NCBI RefSeq assembly: GCF_019469165.1
Contig: NZ_CP048263.1
Location: 186,001 to 250,000, forward strand
Source: Gilliamella sp. ESL0443
Lineage (GTDB): Bacteria; Pseudomonadota; Gammaproteobacteria; Enterobacterales; Orbaceae
Reading direction: 5' to 3'
DNA: 64,000 bases
Numbering within the stretch: position 1 is the stretch's first letter; each line of letters starts with the position of its first letter. This document shows, piece by piece, positions 1 to 10,214 of the stretch. Made by a program: the position numbers and the translations under genes. The notes below the pieces were generated by a model. The model worked only from the letters and a program-made list of their open reading frames with translations, searched no databases and had not been told where the DNA came from.

Positions 1-98
1 GCCGCAGTAGAACCTGTGCCTACGCCTACTAATGAATCTGGTTTAACAAATTTAAGGGCTGACCAACCTACTGCTTTTTTTAGTTCATCTTGTGTCAT
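1..98 (-). CDS. rpiA: Ribose-5-phosphate isomerase A (partial, N-terminus)
   Basis: The reverse strand from position 98 reads [17 protein letters not shown] and continues to a VGVGTGSTA loop. This is the start of RpiA, which interconverts ribose 5-phosphate and ribulose 5-phosphate in the cytosolic pentose phosphate pathway. Only about 32 residues lie in the window; the rest is beyond the left edge. The GTGSTA segment is the phosphate-binding loop of the family. The gene is divergent from argP across 208 bp, the same arrangement as in E. coli, which supports both calls. Confidence 0.93.
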   Translation of the reverse strand, partial: MTQDELKKAVGWSALKFVKPDSLVGVGTGSTA

Positions 99-306
99 GA
101 TATCACCGTGTGTAAATATAATTTTGATCAAAAAATTAAAATTTTAAAAGCAAAATTGTTTAAGATATGGCATAGTACCCAATTGGGAAGCAAAAATCAT
201 TAGTATTTTAAGAAAATCTATAAGGTTTTAGATCTATTTCAAATTTTTTGCAAAATTAAAATAGCTTGAATGACCAAGCGAAGATCAAATCATTAGTAAA
301 GAGATT

Positions 307-1212
307 ATGAAGCGTCCAGATTATAGAGCATTACAAGCATTAGATGCAGTGATAAAAGAACGAGGATTTGAACGAGCAGCTGACAAATTGTGTATTACGC
401 AACCAGCAGTATCGCAACGCATTAAGCAATTAGAAAGCTTTTTTGGTCAGCAACTATTAGTAAGAACGATTCCTCCAAAAGCGACTAAACAAGGTGAGCA
501 TCTTTTAGGATTATTGCATCAAGTTGAATTATTAGAACAACAATGGTTAGGTGACAATGAGCAAAATACTACGCCATTGTCATTATCAATTGCAATTAAT
601 GCTGACTCTTTAGCAACTTGGTTTTTACCCGCTTTAAAACCAGTTTTAGATAAAAATATTTTACGCTTTGATATTCAAGTCAAAGATGAAGAGCATACGT
701 TAGAACTTCTACGCTTAGGTACTGTCGTTGCTGCAATTAGCATTCAACCCAATCCTTTACCGGGATGTTTATCTGATTTATTAGGGGCATTGGATTATAT
801 TTTTGTTGCTTCTCCTGAGTTTGCTAAAAAATACTTTCCTAATGGTGTTACTCGTTCATCGCTTTTAAAAGCGCCTGCAGTGGCATTTGACCATTTGGAT
901 GATATGCACCAAGCCTTTTTGCAAGAAAATTTTAGTCTTACACCAGGTAGTGTTATTTGCCATATTACTAGTTCATCTGAAGCTTTTGTCCAATTGGCTA
1001 AACAAGGTTCTGCATGTTGTATGATACCAATGTTACAAGTTGAACAAGAGTTAAAAAATGGTGAATTGGTTAATTTAACGGAAGGCTTATTTCAAAGACG
1101 TATGCTGTATTGGCATCGCTTTGCTCCAGAAAGTAGCGTGATGCAAAATATTTCTGAAACATTGATTTGTTACGCTCAACGTATATTGTCGCAGCCTCAA
1201 GATCGGAAATAA
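307..1212 (+). CDS. argP: LysR-type transcriptional regulator ArgP
   Basis: A 301-residue LysR-family regulator. The N-terminal winged helix-turn-helix spans about residues 3-60, with [20 protein letters not shown] as its core. The substrate-binding domain follows from about residue 90. Long stretches such as [23 protein letters not shown] and [15 protein letters not shown] match E. coli ArgP (IciA) closely. In that organism ArgP controls argO, lysine-related genes and dapB in response to arginine and lysine. Divergence from rpiA is the enterobacterial order. The ATG at 307 gives the family's usual length. Confidence 0.93.
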   Translation: MKRPDYRALQALDAVIKERGFERAADKLCITQPAVSQRIKQLESFFGQQLLVRTIPPKATKQGEHLLGLLHQVELLEQQWLGDNEQNTTPLSLSIAINADSLATWFLPALKPVLDKNILRFDIQVKDEEHTLELLRLGTVVAAISIQPNPLPGCLSDLLGALDYIFVASPEFAKKYFPNGVTRSSLLKAPAVAFDHLDDMHQAFLQENFSLTPGSVICHITSSSEAFVQLAKQGSACCMIPMLQVEQELKNGELVNLTEGLFQRRMLYWHRFAPESSVMQNISETLICYAQRILSQPQDRK

Positions 1213-1288
1213 TTGTCAAATTAGCTATTTTGAGCTAAATGTAGAACTGTCCCATTTACCCTATCTCATAATTTATAGAGCTAAAAAG

Positions 1289-2359
1289 ATGAGCCAATTG
1301 AAAAACGATCGTTATTTACGTGCATTACAATGTTTACCTGTGGATTACACGCCAATTTGGATGATGCGCCAAGCCGGTCGATACTTACCTGAATATCGGC
1401 AGCTTAGGGCTAAAGCTGGTGATTTTATGACGATGTGCCAAACACCAGAACTTGCCTGTGAAGCAACTTTACAACCCATTCGGCGATTTGATCTTGATGC
1501 TGCTATTATTTTTTCAGATATTTTAACCATTCCCGATGCAATGGGACTTGGTTTATATTTTGAAACAGGCGAAGGGCCTAAATTTAAAAAAACGATTTCT
1601 TGTTTAGATGATATTGCACAATTGCCTATACCAGATCCAGGACAATCTCTCAAATATGTAATGGATGCTATTGGGTTAACGAAAAAAGAGTTAGGTGGCA
1701 AAGTTCCATTAATTGGCTTTTCTGGTAGTCCATGGACTTTAGCAACTTATATGGTTGAAGGCGGTAGTAGTAAGACCTTTACTAAAATAAAAAAGATGCT
1801 TTATTGTGCACCTAAAGCATTACATTTGCTGCTAGAAAAATTAGCTAACAGTGTAATATTGTATTTAAATGCTCAAATTGAAGCTGGCGCCCAATCGATT
1901 ATGATATTTGATACTTGGGGCGGGGTGCTTAGCCATGAAAGTTATCGAGCGTTTTCTTTGTATTATATGGAACTTATCTTATCTCAACTAAAAAGGGGTA
2001 AGAAAAGCCAGAATATCACTTCTTATGTTCCTGTGACGCTATTTACAAAAGGTGGTGGTTTATGGCTCGATACTATTTCTAAATCAGGGGCTGATGCCAT
2101 CGGTGTTGATTGGACAGTGGATTTGAATCAGATAGAACAAAAAGGTAAGATTGCCATACAAGGTAATTTAGATCCTTCTATATTGTATGCCAATAAGGAA
2201 ACGATTGAGTCTAACGTTGAGTCGGTTCTATGTGAATTTGGCTATCATAATGGTCATGTCTTTAATTTAGGACATGGTATTCACCAAGATATTCCCATTG
2301 AGCATGTACAATATTTAGTTGAATCAGTACACACACGGTCAAAAAGGTTTCATTCATGA
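1289..2359 (+). CDS. hemE: Uroporphyrinogen decarboxylase
   Basis: HemE removes four acetate carboxyl groups from uroporphyrinogen III to give coproporphyrinogen III in haem synthesis; it is a cytosolic dimer. At 356 residues it is within two of the E. coli length. The family signature [11 protein letters not shown] is at residues 27-37, the conserved catalytic-site Asp in [12 protein letters not shown] is near residue 77, and [17 protein letters not shown] and the C-terminal NLGHGI segment are present. Its stop codon overlaps the start of yjaG by an ATGA junction, so the two are probably co-transcribed. Confidence 0.96.
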   Translation: MSQLKNDRYLRALQCLPVDYTPIWMMRQAGRYLPEYRQLRAKAGDFMTMCQTPELACEATLQPIRRFDLDAAIIFSDILTIPDAMGLGLYFETGEGPKFKKTISCLDDIAQLPIPDPGQSLKYVMDAIGLTKKELGGKVPLIGFSGSPWTLATYMVEGGSSKTFTKIKKMLYCAPKALHLLLEKLANSVILYLNAQIEAGAQSIMIFDTWGGVLSHESYRAFSLYYMELILSQLKRGKKSQNITSYVPVTLFTKGGGLWLDTISKSGADAIGVDWTVDLNQIEQKGKIAIQGNLDPSILYANKETIESNVESVLCEFGYHNGHVFNLGHGIHQDIPIEHVQYLVESVHTRSKRFHS

Positions 2360-2949
2360 TTAAAAATCCTATTCAATTAAGAATAGCAAAATTGCCAGTT
2401 TGGAAGCAGCGTTTATTTATGGTTTGTCTATGCGAACGAATGTATCCAAACTTTATTTATTATTGCAATTTACAACAAGATGAACAATCAGCAGTAGGAT
2501 ATAAAAAAATTCTAGATCTTATTTGGGAATCACTATTGGTTGAGAATGTGAAAATTAATTTTGATTTACAACTTGAGAAACTTGAATCGTTAATTCCAGT
2601 CATCAAGGAAGATAGCCCATATATGGTTTACCCTGCTATTGATGCTTGTCAGGGTCTTAGTGAAATTCTACACTCTTATATAAGTGGTGAAATAGATGAA
2701 CACTCAGCCAAAGTTAGCTCTATTTCCGCAACTACTGTAGCTGAATTTGAAATGACAAAAGATAATATTGAACTTTCAGAAGATGAACAAGTAACTTTGC
2801 CTAGTGTAATTGATGAATTTGATTTGCAGTGGGAAATTTTTCGCTTATTGAGTGATGAAAATAATGAAATGTTAGACTTGATTAAAGGCTTGAAAATGGA
2901 CATTCGGTCTGCAGAAACTAGCAATATTGGTGTTTTTTTGAGCAATTAA
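2356..2949 (+). CDS. yjaG: YjaG family protein (DUF416)
   Basis: A 197-residue member of the YjaG/DUF416 family. The segments [21 protein letters not shown] and [13 protein letters not shown] match E. coli YjaG. The function is not established. The start overlaps the hemE stop by four bases, indicating translational coupling, and hupA follows. In E. coli the order is hemE-nfi-yjaG-hupA; here no endonuclease V gene (nfi) lies between hemE and yjaG. No signal peptide or membrane segment is visible, so a cytosolic location is likely. Confidence 0.88.
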   Translation: MIKNPIQLRIAKLPVWKQRLFMVCLCERMYPNFIYYCNLQQDEQSAVGYKKILDLIWESLLVENVKINFDLQLEKLESLIPVIKEDSPYMVYPAIDACQGLSEILHSYISGEIDEHSAKVSSISATTVAEFEMTKDNIELSEDEQVTLPSVIDEFDLQWEIFRLLSDENNEMLDLIKGLKMDIRSAETSNIGVFLSN

Positions 2950-3124
2950 ATCGGTTAAAGCGTGATTTTTTTAATTTTTATTAAATTTTTCTTTAACATT
3001 AGGCAAATATAGACTACATTTAACAACAATGTAATCTAAATCAAGTTTACAGAAGCAAAGTTGGGTTTTAACTTTGTTTATTAATGTTAACTTTAACAAT
3101 AAAATAAATATGTAAGGATATTCC

Positions 3125-3397
3125 ATGAATAAAACAGAACTTGTAGATGCTATTGCTAGCAAAGCTAATATTACTAAAGTTGCAGCAAAAACTGCTTTAG
3201 AAGCAACTTTAGCTTCAATCACTGAATCATTAAAATCTGGTGAGCCAGTTCAATTAGTTGGTTTCGGTACATTTAAAGTTAATGCTCGTAAAGCTCGTAC
3301 TGGTCGTAACCCAAAAACTGGTAAAGAAATCAAAATTGCAGCAAGCAAAGTACCAGCATTTGTTTCTGGTAAAAGCTTAAAAGAAGCAATCAAATAA
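3125..3397 (+). CDS. hupA: DNA-binding protein HU-alpha
   Basis: A 90-residue histone-like nucleoid protein that bends and compacts DNA. Family landmarks are [14 protein letters not shown] at the N-terminus, VGFGTF, the DNA-binding arm [14 protein letters not shown] and the ending [12 protein letters not shown]. The location after yjaG points to the alpha subunit gene hupA. A good ribosome site (AAGGA at 3115-3119) precedes the ATG. The 175-bp upstream gap suggests an independent promoter, and a strong terminator follows. Codon choice is noticeably biased, as expected for a highly expressed gene. Confidence 0.96.
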   Translation: MNKTELVDAIASKANITKVAAKTALEATLASITESLKSGEPVQLVGFGTFKVNARKARTGRNPKTGKEIKIAASKVPAFVSGKSLKEAIK

Positions 3398-3426
3398 TTT
3401 TATTGCTTTCTATTAGAGAATTTTTT

Positions 3427-3460
3427 AAGGCCATAACTCATCGTTATGGCTTTATTTTTA
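3427..3460 (+). terminator. Rho-independent terminator of hupA
   Basis: An 8-bp perfect stem, GCCATAAC (3430-3437) with GTTATGGC (3443-3450), closed by a TCATC loop and extended by A-T and G-T pairs, runs into a T-rich tract. It starts about 30 nt after the hupA stop. Confidence 0.9.
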
Positions 3461-3517
3461 ACTCCAACTTTTTAATCTATTTTTTCTTGAGTTTTTAGAA
3501 ATGATTTTACTTATTAT

Positions 3518-4003
3518 CTAAACCGTTAATTTAGCAAATTTAGCATTTAATTGATCAGCTAAATCTTGTGGTGATATTTCGATTTCTAATCCTCTTTTAC
3601 CCCCTGATACCATCATCATTGAATATTGTTTAGCACTATCATCAATGAGTGTAGGTAATAGCTTTTTTTGTCCGAGAGGACTTATCCCACCGACTAAATA
3701 ACCTGTTGTTTTTTGTGCTAGATTCGGGTCAGCTAATGCTACTTTTTTGCAATCAAGAATTTTAGCGGCTTGTTTAAGATCCAATGTACAATCAACCGGT
3801 AATACACAGACTGCTAATGATTTATTGTCCCCATTTATGCATACAATCAGTGTTTTAAATATCTGACCTGAAACAACATTTAGTTCTAATCCAAGTTTAT
3901 CCGCAGCTTCTTGTCCATAATGGGTTTGTTGTGCGTCATGTTGATATTGATGGATATTAAATTTAATTTTATGCTTTTTGAGCAATCTAATGGCTGGCGT
4001 CAT
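3518..4003 (-). CDS. ybaK: Cys-tRNA(Pro)/Cys-tRNA(Cys) deacylase YbaK
   Basis: A 161-residue YbaK/EbsC-type trans-editing enzyme that hydrolyses cysteine mischarged by ProRS onto tRNA-Pro. It starts [13 protein letters not shown] and carries the conserved Lys in GQIFKTLIV (about residue 50), the [14 protein letters not shown] glycine-rich loop and [10 protein letters not shown] near the C-terminus. Length and motif order are typical. It stands alone, convergent with hupA and downstream of the YciC-like gene on the same strand. The window also holds proS and tRNA-Pro, its functional partners, but not adjacent to it. Confidence 0.93.
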   Translation of the reverse strand: MTPAIRLLKKHKIKFNIHQYQHDAQQTHYGQEAADKLGLELNVVSGQIFKTLIVCINGDNKSLAVCVLPVDCTLDLKQAAKILDCKKVALADPNLAQKTTGYLVGGISPLGQKKLLPTLIDDSAKQYSMMMVSGGKRGLEIEISPQDLADQLNAKFAKLTV

Positions 4004-4099
4004 AATAGTAAGAATTATTATAAGTGAGAATGATGATCCCTATTAATTGCCATTAATAGGGATTTTTAGGATTAAACTAAACTATACTACATAAAAAAA

Positions 4100-4924
4100 T
4101 TAAGAGATGATTTGTTGATTGTTTTGATTATTATCATCTAGTTTCGGTAATTCAACATTATTAGATACGTTGTATAAGCGATAGAAGAAGCTATATACAA
4201 AGAAACTAATAAACATAGATACTATTGAAGTAATAGTCGCTACAATAATATTATTACCCAATAAATAATTAATAAGCCCTAGAACGATAGTAATCCCAAA
4301 AGAAATTAATACCATTAGTAAAGGTGCTTTCCATTTTGTTACAGCTAATTTATGGCTTCCAGCAAATCTTTGAAAAAATCCTATTGAATCTGGAACTATT
4401 AATGAAGCACAAAAGTAATTCACAATGATGCTTATGATAAGATATATAGCAAAACCTATCAATATAGTTAATAATACAACTAACTTTTGGGGTAATATCA
4501 TTCCGATAATCCACATAATTAAAGAAAGCAAAATTCCTGCTATAATAAATATAATAAAATAAATAGCGGTAAATCCTGCAAGATTTAGAAAAGCAGGTAA
4601 TATGCGTTGTGACACTAATTTCGTATCTAATTTGTCACTAGCAGTTAAATTATAAATAATACCAATTGCCACGGCACCAATAAAGATGAAGACAATTGTT
4701 AAAAGCAATAATCTTCCAAATAATGCACCAAGAACTTGAGCTGGATTTGAGTAATAGACCATGCTAGCTACAAGAGCAGCTGGATCAAAAATAAGATACG
4801 ATAATAATGAACTAGCTAATGCAAGCACTACGCTTGCGATTGCGATTAGTGGGAATCTATTGCGAATAAAGTTAACTGTTTTTTCAAAAGTAACTAAAAA
4901 TGATAAATTGTTTTGTGAGTCCAT
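4100..4924 (-). CDS. Multi-pass membrane protein, YciC-like (UPF0259)
   Basis: A 274-residue integral membrane protein with about six hydrophobic segments (roughly residues 25-47, 70-95, 115-135, 140-172, 197-218 and 222-248). The C-terminal tail is polar and Asn/Gln-rich. The overall layout, a short cytosolic N-terminus and the membrane-embedded GxxL-rich segments resemble the YciC/UPF0259 family of inner-membrane proteins, whose function is unknown. This assignment rests on general resemblance and is uncertain. The gene lies 60 nt downstream of glyS on the same strand, with a 22-bp perfect palindrome in the gap just upstream of its ribosome site (AAGGA, complement of 4931-4935). Confidence 0.5.
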   Translation of the reverse strand: MDSQNNLSFLVTFEKTVNFIRNRFPLIAIASVVLALASSLLSYLIFDPAALVASMVYYSNPAQVLGALFGRLLLLTIVFIFIGAVAIGIIYNLTASDKLDTKLVSQRILPAFLNLAGFTAIYFIIFIIAGILLSLIMWIIGMILPQKLVVLLTILIGFAIYLIISIIVNYFCASLIVPDSIGFFQRFAGSHKLAVTKWKAPLLMVLISFGITIVLGLINYLLGNNIIVATITSIVSMFISFFVYSFFYRLYNVSNNVELPKLDDNNQNNQQIIS

Positions 4925-4939
4925 CGTTTTTCCTTATGG

Positions 4940-4961
4940 GTGGTAATACTAGTATTACCAC
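4940..4961. repeat. 22-bp perfect palindrome between glyS and the YciC-like gene
   Basis: Positions 4940-4961 are a perfect inverted repeat. As RNA it can form a 9-bp stem (GTGGTAATA with TATTACCAC) around a CTAG loop. It ends about 5 nt before the ribosome site of the YciC-like gene. No T-tract follows on either strand, so an ordinary terminator is unlikely. An operator or a translation-modulating hairpin fits better. Confidence 0.7.
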
Positions 4962-4984
4962 GGTCTTTATATTTAATTCAAAAG

Positions 4985-7054
4985 TTATGATTGTAGTATA
5001 GAAATATCGGCAACCTTCAAAAATAAATTTTGTAATTTTTTCAAAAGAGCCAATCGGTTTAGTTTAATTTTTTCGTCATCAACCATTACCATTACTTTCT
5101 CAAAAAATGTATCAATAGGTGCTTTAAGTGATGCTAATTCAATTAAGGCATCTTGATATCGACCTTCAGTAAAGTAAGGTGCTAACTTATCTGTCAATAT
5201 TGCTATTTGCATAGCTAATTCGCTTTCAGCTCCCGTTTCAAGAAGTGAAGCGTTAATATTTTCAGGGATAGCGTTTTCAGATTTAGACAAAATATTTGAT
5301 ACACGTTTATTTGCTTCTGCTAATGAAGAAGCTTCAGGTAACGTTCTAAAATGTGTTACCGCATTAACGCGGGTATCAAAATCTGCAGGCTTGGTTGGAT
5401 TAATTGCCAAGACAGCCTGAATGGTATCTATCGCAAATCCTTTTTCTTGATACCATGCTCGGAATCGACCTTGCATAAAATTAACAATATCTATAACAAC
5501 ATTGTTGTTGGTTAATTTATTTCCATATAAAGATGTGGCAAAACTTGCTAGCTCAACTAAATCAAGAGGTAAGCTTTTTTCAACAATAATACGTAATACA
5601 CCAATAGCTGCACGGCGAAGTGCAAATGGATCTTTATCACCTTTAGGATGTTGACCAATACCAAAAATACCGGCTAATGTATCCATTTTTTCGGCAATAG
5701 ATACCGCACTAGACACAGGAGTACTTGGTAGTTCATCGCCTGAAAAACGAGGTTTATATTGTTCTTCAATAGCGGTAGCGACTTCAATACTTTCACCATC
5801 TTTAATCGCTATATATCGACCTATGATGCCTTGTGTTTCAGGAAATTCAAACACCGTGTTGGTCACTAAATCACATTTAGTTAATTTCCCTGCACGTTTG
5901 GCTTGTTCAGTGTTAGCACCAATTTTTTCAGCGATGAATCCAGATAAGGCCTCAATACGAAGTGCTTTATCTTTAACTGTACCAAGTTGTTGTTGAAATA
6001 AAACCGTCTCAAGGCGAGGAAGGCGATCTTCCAAACGTTGTTTTAAGTCTGTTCTATAGAAAAATTCGGCATCAGCTAAGCGTGGACGAACTACTTTTTC
6101 ATTACCAGAAATAACAACTTGAGGATCTTTCGATTCAATATTGGCAACGAAAATAAAGTTTGGTAATAGTTTTCCTTGTTTATCATAGACAGGGAAATAT
6201 TTTTGATCGCCTTTCATCGTATATACCAATGATTCAGCTGGAACTTCTAAAAATCTTTCTTCAAATTTTGCTGTTAATACTACAGGCCATTCAACCAATG
6301 ATGAAACTTCCTCAAGTAAGCTTTCAGTTAAATCTGCTTTACCATTAAGTTTTTCAGCAGCTTCTTGAACTTGCTGCTTAATGATTGATTTTCGCTTGTT
6401 ATAGTCAGCAATAACTTTGCCTCGTTGTTCAAGGATTTCAGGATATTGGTCAGCATTATCAATGGTAAATTCTTGTTCACCCATAAAGCGGTGTCCGCGA
6501 ATAATACGATCTGATTGAATGTCTAAAATGACGCCCGGTACGAGTTGATCACCATATAGCATAGTTACAGTATGGCTTGGTCTGATAAATTCAACTTGGC
6601 GAGCTGCCCAGCGCATAGGTTTAGGAATAGGTAATTTATTTAATGCATTTTTAACCATATCACATAATAAATTAACAACAGGCTGTCCTTTTTGATTATG
6701 AGTATAAGATAACCATTCGCCTTTATCTGTTTGAATGCGCTCTGCTTGAGAGATATCGATGCCACACCCTCTAGCCCAGCCTTCTGCTGCTTTTGTTGGT
6801 TTACCATTTGCATCAAATGCGGCACTTACCGCAGGACCGCGTTTAACAACTTGGCTATCTGGTTGAGTGTCATTTAAATTCAATACTTTTAAAGCTAAAC
6901 GGCGCGGCGATGCAAACCAAAGTACCTCACCATGTTCTAAGTTAGCATTATCAAGTTGTTCAATAAAATTAGCTGCAAAGCTTTCAGCCAAAGTGCGGAG
7001 TGATTTCGGTGGTAACTCTTCAGTACCGATTTCTACTAGAAATGTTTTTTGCAT
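4985..7054 (-). CDS. glyS: Glycyl-tRNA synthetase beta subunit
   Basis: A 689-residue beta subunit, the same length as E. coli GlyS. It binds tRNA-Gly within the alpha2-beta2 synthetase. The N-terminus [14 protein letters not shown] is diagnostic. The body carries GHRFMG, the HD-like region with [11 protein letters not shown], the [19 protein letters not shown] segment, and [16 protein letters not shown] before the C-terminal anticodon-binding domain. The alpha-subunit gene glyQ lies 13 nt upstream, so the two are co-transcribed and probably translationally coupled. Both are needed for the charging of the tRNA-Gly at 63011 and its isoacceptors. Confidence 0.97.
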   Translation of the reverse strand: MQKTFLVEIGTEELPPKSLRTLAESFAANFIEQLDNANLEHGEVLWFASPRRLALKVLNLNDTQPDSQVVKRGPAVSAAFDANGKPTKAAEGWARGCGIDISQAERIQTDKGEWLSYTHNQKGQPVVNLLCDMVKNALNKLPIPKPMRWAARQVEFIRPSHTVTMLYGDQLVPGVILDIQSDRIIRGHRFMGEQEFTIDNADQYPEILEQRGKVIADYNKRKSIIKQQVQEAAEKLNGKADLTESLLEEVSSLVEWPVVLTAKFEERFLEVPAESLVYTMKGDQKYFPVYDKQGKLLPNFIFVANIESKDPQVVISGNEKVVRPRLADAEFFYRTDLKQRLEDRLPRLETVLFQQQLGTVKDKALRIEALSGFIAEKIGANTEQAKRAGKLTKCDLVTNTVFEFPETQGIIGRYIAIKDGESIEVATAIEEQYKPRFSGDELPSTPVSSAVSIAEKMDTLAGIFGIGQHPKGDKDPFALRRAAIGVLRIIVEKSLPLDLVELASFATSLYGNKLTNNNVVIDIVNFMQGRFRAWYQEKGFAIDTIQAVLAINPTKPADFDTRVNAVTHFRTLPEASSLAEANKRVSNILSKSENAIPENINASLLETGAESELAMQIAILTDKLAPYFTEGRYQDALIELASLKAPIDTFFEKVMVMVDDEKIKLNRLALLKKLQNLFLKVADISILQS

Positions 7055-7067
7055 AATATATCAATTC

Positions 7068-8000
7068 CTACTTTGATGCATTTTGGTTAGAACGTTTATT
7101 TTGGCACATTGGAAATCCAAGTGCTTCACGAGAGGCGTAATATGCTTCAGCAACCATTTTTGTTAATGTTCTGATACGCAATATGTAACGTTGTCGCTCA
7201 GTTACTGAAATAGCTTTGCGGGCATCAAGTAAATTGAAGCAGTGAGCTGCTTTTAAAATACGTTCATAAGCAGGTAGCGGTAGAGGTTTTTCTAATTCAA
7301 GTAACATTTTTGCTTCTTTTTCATGTTGTTCAAAACAATAAAATAAGAAATCAATATTAGCGTACTCGAAATTATAAGTGGATTGTTCAACTTCGTTTTG
7401 GTGAAAAACATCACCATAAGTGGTTTTACCAAATGCGCCATCACTCCAGATTAAATCATAAACGCTATCTACGCCTTGAATATACATAGCAAGGCGTTCT
7501 AAACCATAAGTAATCTCGCCAGTCACCGGTTTACACTCAAGACCACCAACTTGTTGGAAATAGGTAAATTGGGTCACTTCCATACCGTTTAACCAAACTT
7601 CCCAACCTAATCCCCATGCACCTAATGTTGGATTTTCCCAATTGTCTTCTACAAAACGGATATCGTTAACAGTTGGATCAAGACCAAGCTCTTTTAGTGA
7701 TCCTAAGTAAAGTTCTTGGATATTATCTGGTGATGGTTTTAAGATAACTTGGAATTGGTAATAATGTTGTAACCTATTAGGATTTTCACCATAACGACCA
7801 TCAGTAGGGCGGCGAGAAGGTTGAACGTAAGCAGCATTAATCGGTTCAGGACCAAGTGCTCTTAAACAGGTCATTGGATGAGAAGTACCTGCGCCGACTT
7901 CCATATCTAATGGCTGAATCACTGTACAACCTTGATTAGCCCAATAATCTTGTAACGTAAGTATTAAACCCTGAAAGGTTTTGACATTAAACTTTTGCAT
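7068..8000 (-). CDS. glyQ: Glycyl-tRNA synthetase alpha subunit
   Basis: A 310-residue catalytic alpha subunit that forms glycyl-adenylate. Diagnostic segments are [18 protein letters not shown] near the N-terminus, [48 protein letters not shown] (split here across about residues 58-90), [16 protein letters not shown] and the C-terminal ARAISVTER-like stretch. It is slightly longer than the 303-residue E. coli protein because of a polar C-terminal tail. glyS follows after 13 nt. About 200 bp of AT-rich sequence separates it from divergent envC, leaving room for both promoters. Confidence 0.97.
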   Translation of the reverse strand: MQKFNVKTFQGLILTLQDYWANQGCTVIQPLDMEVGAGTSHPMTCLRALGPEPINAAYVQPSRRPTDGRYGENPNRLQHYYQFQVILKPSPDNIQELYLGSLKELGLDPTVNDIRFVEDNWENPTLGAWGLGWEVWLNGMEVTQFTYFQQVGGLECKPVTGEITYGLERLAMYIQGVDSVYDLIWSDGAFGKTTYGDVFHQNEVEQSTYNFEYANIDFLFYCFEQHEKEAKMLLELEKPLPLPAYERILKAAHCFNLLDARKAISVTERQRYILRIRTLTKMVAEAYYASREALGFPMCQNKRSNQNASK

Positions 8001-8202
8001 GATGTTATCTTTGTGGTTAAATTAATTTTTACTACAAATTAAATAGTGCTACATTTTATACTTTTTATTAGTGCTTGTGAAATGCCTAATTACTTTTATT
8101 AATAAAGTTACATAATATAGTTTTCATTTTGCATCTTTACACATTTGTAGGTATAGTAAAGTTATCTTTATTGCTTGGTAATAAATCATAAATAAAAAGG
8201 CC

Positions 8203-9411
8203 ATGTCTATTTATCGTAATCTATTGATTATTTTATTTATTGGATTAATGAATACACATTTTGTGTATGCTGATGATAATCAACAATTAGAATCATTGCG
8301 TCGTTCAATTAAAGAGCATGAAAAGCGCCTAGCAGAACAAACAAAAGAACGGACTCAATTGGTCAATGATCTTAAAAACCAAGAAACTGAAATTGCTAAT
8401 TTACTTACATCGATTGAAAAAAATGGTCTTACGCTAAAAAAATTAGATGGGGAAATTACTAATTTAATCAAGCAAATTGATGAATTAACCATTAAACAAA
8501 ATCAACAACGAGATGAGTTATCCAAACAGCTAGAAAGCGCATTTAAATTAGGAAAAAATACCAATTTTAAGTTGATCTTTGCTAGCGAACAAAGTGAGCG
8601 TAATGAACGCCTTATTACTTATTTTCGTTATATTAATGAAGCAAGACAACAACAAATAAATAAGCTTCGTGAAACGCAATTACAACTCAATGAAAAGAAA
8701 AATGCTTTACAAAAAAAGCAAGCCATTCAAAAAACACTACATAACAAGCAAAAACAAGAGCAAATAGCCTTAGAAAAAAATCACCAAAAACGCCAAAAAA
8801 CTATCAATTCTCTTGAATCATCAATGCAAAAAAATCAACAAAAATTAGCTCAACTTAAAGATAATGAAGCGAAATTACAGGCTAAGATTGCTCAAGCAGA
8901 AAGAGAAAACCGTCGAATTGCGGAAGAAGAAGCAAGACAAGCCAAAAATATCCAAGAAAAACAAAAGAATACAAATTATACACCTAATGCGGATGAACGT
9001 GCATTAATGGCTCGAGTTAGTGGTATTGGTAAACCACAGAATCAATTTCTTTGGCCTGTAAATGGTAGTATTGCTCATCGATTTGGTGAGGCTTTGCAAG
9101 GTGAACTTCGTTGGAAGGGAATGGTGATAAATGCCAAAGATGGCACACAAGTCAAAGCAATTACTGATGGTCGAGTTATCCTAGCCAGCTGGCTGCAAGG
9201 TTATGGTTTTGTGGTTGCGCTTGAGCACGGTAAAGGCGATATGAGTTTATATGGCTATAACCAACGTGTTTTAGTAGAAGTCGGTGATAATGTTAGGACA
9301 GATCAGCCGATTGCAATTGTTGGTTCAAGCGGAGGTCAAAATACTCCTGGACTTTATTTTGAAATTCGCCGAGATGGTAAAGCATTAGATCCTAGTGGTT
9401 GGTTAAAATGA
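8203..9411 (+). CDS. envC: Murein hydrolase activator EnvC
   Basis: A 402-residue periplasmic protein. It activates the amidases AmiA and AmiB at the septum through contact with FtsEX. The N-terminal signal peptide ends near residue 24 (VYA-DD). A long coiled coil rich in Gln, Lys and Glu runs from about 25 to 250. A C-terminal LytM domain follows from about 285 (WPVNGSIAHRFGE). The LytM metal ligands are replaced: GMVINAKDG stands where a His-x3-Asp motif is expected and LYGYN where active enzymes have a second His. This degeneracy is what makes EnvC an activator and not a hydrolase. The stop overlaps the yibQ start (ATGA). Confidence 0.93.
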   Translation: MSIYRNLLIILFIGLMNTHFVYADDNQQLESLRRSIKEHEKRLAEQTKERTQLVNDLKNQETEIANLLTSIEKNGLTLKKLDGEITNLIKQIDELTIKQNQQRDELSKQLESAFKLGKNTNFKLIFASEQSERNERLITYFRYINEARQQQINKLRETQLQLNEKKNALQKKQAIQKTLHNKQKQEQIALEKNHQKRQKTINSLESSMQKNQQKLAQLKDNEAKLQAKIAQAERENRRIAEEEARQAKNIQEKQKNTNYTPNADERALMARVSGIGKPQNQFLWPVNGSIAHRFGEALQGELRWKGMVINAKDGTQVKAITDGRVILASWLQGYGFVVALEHGKGDMSLYGYNQRVLVEVGDNVRTDQPIAIVGSSGGQNTPGLYFEIRRDGKALDPSGWLK

Positions 9412-10205
9412 TTAAACGTATATTATATATAGGGATATTATTATTAAATGTAAATAGTGCATATGCTGCGAAACTAGCGTTAGTGATTGATGATTTTGGT
9501 TATCGTCAACATAATGAAGAACAGATTATTTTATTTTCACCCAACATTACAATTGCTGTTTTACCTCATTCACCAAATGCCAAACATATCGCAACCTTTG
9601 CTCATCAACATGGTAATGATGTGATTATTCACTTACCTATGGCTCCTATGGGTAAACAACCTCTAGAAAAAGATACTCTATTTCCTTATATGGATGAAGC
9701 AGAAGTAAAAAGAATTGTTGATGATGCAGTATCCCTAGTTCCATATGCAATAGGTGTAAATAATCATATGGGCAGTTTGATGACATCAAATTTCAATGGT
9801 ATGCACAATGTTATGAAAGCATTAAGTCATCACTCAATGTTTTTTTTGGATAGTAAAACGATAGGTAAAACTCAAGTAAAAAATGCCGCAACTGATTATA
9901 ATATAACTGTAATTGGGCGTGATGTATTTTTAGATGATAAGCAGATAGAAAGTGCTATTAGTCAGCAGTTTGATCTGGCAGTTAAAATTGCGCAAAAAAA
10001 TGGTTATGCTATCGCCATTGGCCATCCACATCCTCAAACCGTTAATGTTTTAAGAGCAAAATTAGCTAATTTGCCTGACAATATCGAATTAGTTAAAGTC
10101 AGTGAATTAATTAAACCGGCTAAACCTAAGCTAACTCTGAAAGATATTTTTGAAAAATATAAAAAACGATTTGAGGAGTTACCAAATTTTGAACTTTCAG
10201 AGTAG
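9408..10205 (+). CDS. yibQ: Divergent polysaccharide deacetylase YibQ
   Basis: A 265-residue exported protein of the divergent polysaccharide deacetylase family. A signal peptide of about 20 residues ends SAYA-AK. LVIDDFGYR, IIHLPMAPMG, GVNNHMGSLMTS, FLDSKT and AIGHPHPQT follow in the order seen in E. coli YibQ, which sits next to envC there too. The substrate is unproven; an envelope glycan is likely. An in-frame TTG lies 9 nt upstream at 9399, but the ATG at 9408 forms an ATGA overlap with the envC stop and is preferred. The reading frame closes with four consecutive stop codons (10203-10214). The gene is convergent with rapZ, with a 9-nt gap. Confidence 0.88.
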   Translation: MIKRILYIGILLLNVNSAYAAKLALVIDDFGYRQHNEEQIILFSPNITIAVLPHSPNAKHIATFAHQHGNDVIIHLPMAPMGKQPLEKDTLFPYMDEAEVKRIVDDAVSLVPYAIGVNNHMGSLMTSNFNGMHNVMKALSHHSMFFLDSKTIGKTQVKNAATDYNITVIGRDVFLDDKQIESAISQQFDLAVKIAQKNGYAIAIGHPHPQTVNVLRAKLANLPDNIELVKVSELIKPAKPKLTLKDIFEKYKKRFEELPNFELSE

Positions 10206-10214
10206 TAGTAGTAA

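Noticed and set aside
6990..7010. Pasteurellaceae-type DNA uptake sequence (AAGTGCGG)
   Set aside because: Only an isolated partial match was noticed and no enrichment is apparent.
9399..9407. TTG at 9399 as the yibQ start
   Set aside because: The ATG at 9408 overlaps the envC stop in the common ATGA arrangement and starts directly with the signal peptide.
8961..9411. Active LytM endopeptidase in EnvC
   Set aside because: The zinc-binding His positions are replaced, which is normal for EnvC as an amidase activator.
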